In this document: positions 61,532 to 63,039 of the stretch, one piece after another
Layout of the letters: each line of letters opens with the position of its first letter
How positions within the stretch are numbered: position 1 is the stretch's first letter
Assembly (NCBI RefSeq): GCF_000381265.1
Contig: NZ_KB906283.1
Coordinates: forward strand, 1 to 63,039
Origin: Curvibacter lanceolatus ATCC 14669
GTDB lineage: Bacteria; Pseudomonadota; Gammaproteobacteria; Burkholderiales; Burkholderiaceae_C
DNA: 63,039 nt
Direction: 5' to 3'
Notes under the pieces: model-generated
Database searches by the model: none
What the model was told of the DNA's origin: nothing
Seen by the model: the letters and a program-made list of their open reading frames with translations, nothing else
Made by a program: the position numbers and the translations under genes

Positions 61532-62311
61532 ATGACTACACCCAGACTATTAAATAAGACCGCCCTGATCACAGGCAGCGCTGCGGGCATTGGGGCAGCT
61601 TCCGCCCGCCTGTTTTGTCAGGAAGGCGCAGCCTTGATGTTGGTTGATGCCAATGCCCAGGCTCTGGCAAGTACACGACAACGGCTGCTGGGCGAGTTCC
61701 CAAACGCCAGCGTCTTCACGCTGGCAGCCAATGTCACGGATGAGGCACAGGCCCAATCTGCCGTCGCCCGGTGCATCGCCGAGCGGGGGGGGCTGGACAT
61801 CCTTGTCAACAACGCGGCCATGCGCAACTATTCGGCCGCAGCCAATGCCACGCCCGAAGAATGGCAAGCCATGGTGTCTGTGAACCTGGTTGGCATGTCC
61901 AATTACTGCCGAGCGGCATTGCCGGCGTTACGAAGCTCTGGTTCTGGCAGCATCGTCAATGTCTCCTCGTGCTACGCAGTAGCTGGCCGCCGCGGGATGG
62001 CACTGTACGACGCGACTAAGGCTGCGCAACTGGCATACACACGTACGCTCGCTTTTGAAGAGGCTGAACACGGTGTACGGGCCAATGCAATTTGTCCAGG
62101 CTCCACCCTCACTGATTTTCATGTCGAGAGAGCGCAGGTCGTCGGTAAAAGCCTGGAGCAACTCAAAGTGGAGCGCAAGGACACCTCACTGATCGGTCGT
62201 TGGGCACATCCCGAAGAAGTGGCCTGGCCCATTCTGTGGTTTGCGTCATCCGAAGCGTCCTTCATCACTGGCACTACGCTGATGGTGGATGGCGGTCTTC
62301 ACATCATGTAA
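61532..62311 (+). CDS. Short-chain dehydrogenase/reductase (SDR)
   Basis: 259 residues, ATG at 61532, seven bases after the Bug gene stop. Rossmann motif TGSAAGIGAA (14-23), an Asp39 at the end of beta-2 that predicts NAD(H), NNAA at 93-96, and catalytic Ser145/146, Tyr159 and Lys163 (YDATK). C-terminal FITGTTLMVDGG is standard. With the Rieske oxygenase it may dehydrogenate a cis-dihydrodiol or another alcohol product. Confidence 0.95.
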   Translation: MTTPRLLNKTALITGSAAGIGAASARLFCQEGAALMLVDANAQALASTRQRLLGEFPNASVFTLAANVTDEAQAQSAVARCIAERGGLDILVNNAAMRNYSAAANATPEEWQAMVSVNLVGMSNYCRAALPALRSSGSGSIVNVSSCYAVAGRRGMALYDATKAAQLAYTRTLAFEEAEHGVRANAICPGSTLTDFHVERAQVVGKSLEQLKVERKDTSLIGRWAHPEEVAWPILWFASSEASFITGTTLMVDGGLHIM

Positions 62312-62360
62312 AAGACTCGGGGACATGCAGGGCGTGTCCCCGCCCAGCACGGTTTCAGCT

Positions 62361-63039
62361 ATGACATCCAAGCACATGAAAGCCCTCGTTTTCAACCTGA
62401 GGTACGAGGCTCAGGGCGTTATCAGTGTCGAATTGCGACCTGCAGAAGATGGCGTCGAATTTCCACGAGTAGAGGCAGGCGCCCATATCGACCTGCACCT
62501 TTCAAATGGCCTCATTCGAAGCTATTCCCTGACCAACCCAGGTGAGTCACGACGCTACGTCATCGCTGTACTCAAGGACAAGAACAGCCGCGGTGGCTCA
62601 AGCCATATCCATGAGCAACTGAGAATTGGCCAGACACTTCAAATCTCGACGCCACGCAATCACTTTGCCCTGGACGAAACGGCCAGTCATAGCGTGTTAG
62701 TAGCAGGAGGCATTGGAATTACTCCAATTTATTCCATGTTGCAGCGCCTGCGCGACCTCGGTCGGTCTGCCGAACTCATTTATTGCGCGCGCAGCAGAGC
62801 AGAGGCAGCCTATCTAGAGTCCATCGAGGCGCTAATGACCTCGGCGCAGGGCCATCCCCCCCCCTGGCGTTGACCTTACATCTCGATCAGGAACAAGGGC
62901 GACCACCGAACATGATGGAGTTGCTTGCAGGCCGTTCTCAAGATGCGCATTTTTACTGCTGCGGTCCTGCTCCTATGCTGGACGCCTTTGAACAAGCATG
63001 TGAGGCGCTGGGTCAAACCCACATCCATCTAGAGCGCTT
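62361..63039 (+). CDS. Oxygenase reductase (VanB / phthalate dioxygenase reductase type), frameshifted at a C9 run and cut by the window
   Basis: ATG at 62361 (another at 62376). The flavin domain has RSYSLTN at 53-59 and the nicotinamide domain VAGGIGITPIYSMLQRL at about 114-130, as in class IA reductases that join FMN, NADH and a C-terminal plant-type 2Fe-2S. The frame stops at 62873 shortly after nine consecutive C (62856-62864). In another frame the protein continues at once with LALTLHLDQEQGRPPNMMEL and HFYCCGPAPMLDAFEQ up to the window end; the latter is the expected NADH-domain end. So one base is missing, or two are extra, at the C run. The 2Fe-2S domain lies beyond the window. It should reduce the Rieske oxygenase at 59241. 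Confidence 0.85.

Noticed and set aside
58348-63039. Assignment of the Rieske operon to a named pathway such as vanillate or phthalate
   Set aside because: The alpha subunit and reductase are of the broad class IA type; neither key residues nor neighbours are specific enough to name the substrate.

Overview
The window is most like a chromosome of a Burkholderiales bacterium of the Comamonadaceae type. The evidence is high GC in the catabolic genes, two Bug-type (tripartite tricarboxylate, TTT) solute receptors, FCD-type GntR regulators, and a gene set DUF1302 / DUF1329 / YCF48-like / RND that is common in beta- and gamma-proteobacteria. All calls come from reading translations and motifs by eye; nothing was searched against a database.

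Layout. 1-693 is the 3' end of a chemotaxis receptor gene. About 0.85-20.7 kb is a large aromatic-degradation region. It has a leftward uptake arm (SnoaL-like protein, OprB-type porin, MFS transporter), a divergent two-component flavin monooxygenase / flavin reductase pair, a TPR regulator, a second MFS transporter and an FCD GntR regulator. A long rightward operon follows: extradiol dioxygenase, FAH-family hydrolase, a molybdopterin enzyme of the pyrogallol-phloroglucinol transhydroxylase / resorcinol hydroxylase type (two subunits), aldehyde dehydrogenase, acetoacetate-decarboxylase-family enzyme, RutE-like nitroreductase and a Bug receptor. The logic is ring hydroxylation, meta-cleavage, hydrolysis of the ring-fission product and oxidation/decarboxylation of the fragments. 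The Mo enzyme carries an extra SCP2-like N-terminal domain. Its small subunit has lost the ligands of what looks like exactly one Fe-S cluster.

20.8-24.9 kb holds a pirin, a linalool-dehydratase/isomerase-like protein and a SCO-like thiol protein, with a divergent TetR regulator. 25.0-27.1 kb is a degraded stretch: a transposase remnant, two small unknown genes, an orphan flgH and a chalcone-isomerase-like pseudogene. 27.3-32.0 kb is a translationally coupled MacAB/TolC-type export operon. 32.2-38.9 kb is the RND / YCF48 / DUF1329 / DUF1302 module, with a second FCD GntR regulator facing it that is a paralogue of the first.

At 40.3 kb the 3' part of a tRNA-Ser gene with its terminator, next to a complete tyrosine integrase, marks the edge of an integrated element. 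A leftover integrase fragment lies just outside it. Inside the element is a decaying defence island of lower GC: RloA/RloB (AbiL-like) with rloB split by an IS3-family insertion, an N-terminally truncated prokaryotic viperin, a NYN-LOTUS protein, and an unrecognised convergent pair of 1229 and 253 residues. A plasmid/ICE-like module follows (RadC, zinc-ribbon/glycine-zipper protein, DUF932, YqaJ, Gp3-like protein, two small proteins), with strong terminators between genes.

58.3-63.0 kb is another catabolic operon: IclR regulator, Rieske oxygenase, Bug receptor, SDR, and an oxygenase reductase whose frame is broken at a nine-C run near the window edge. No intact tRNA-Ser or second att site is visible, so these genes could be element cargo or could lie beyond a lost right border.
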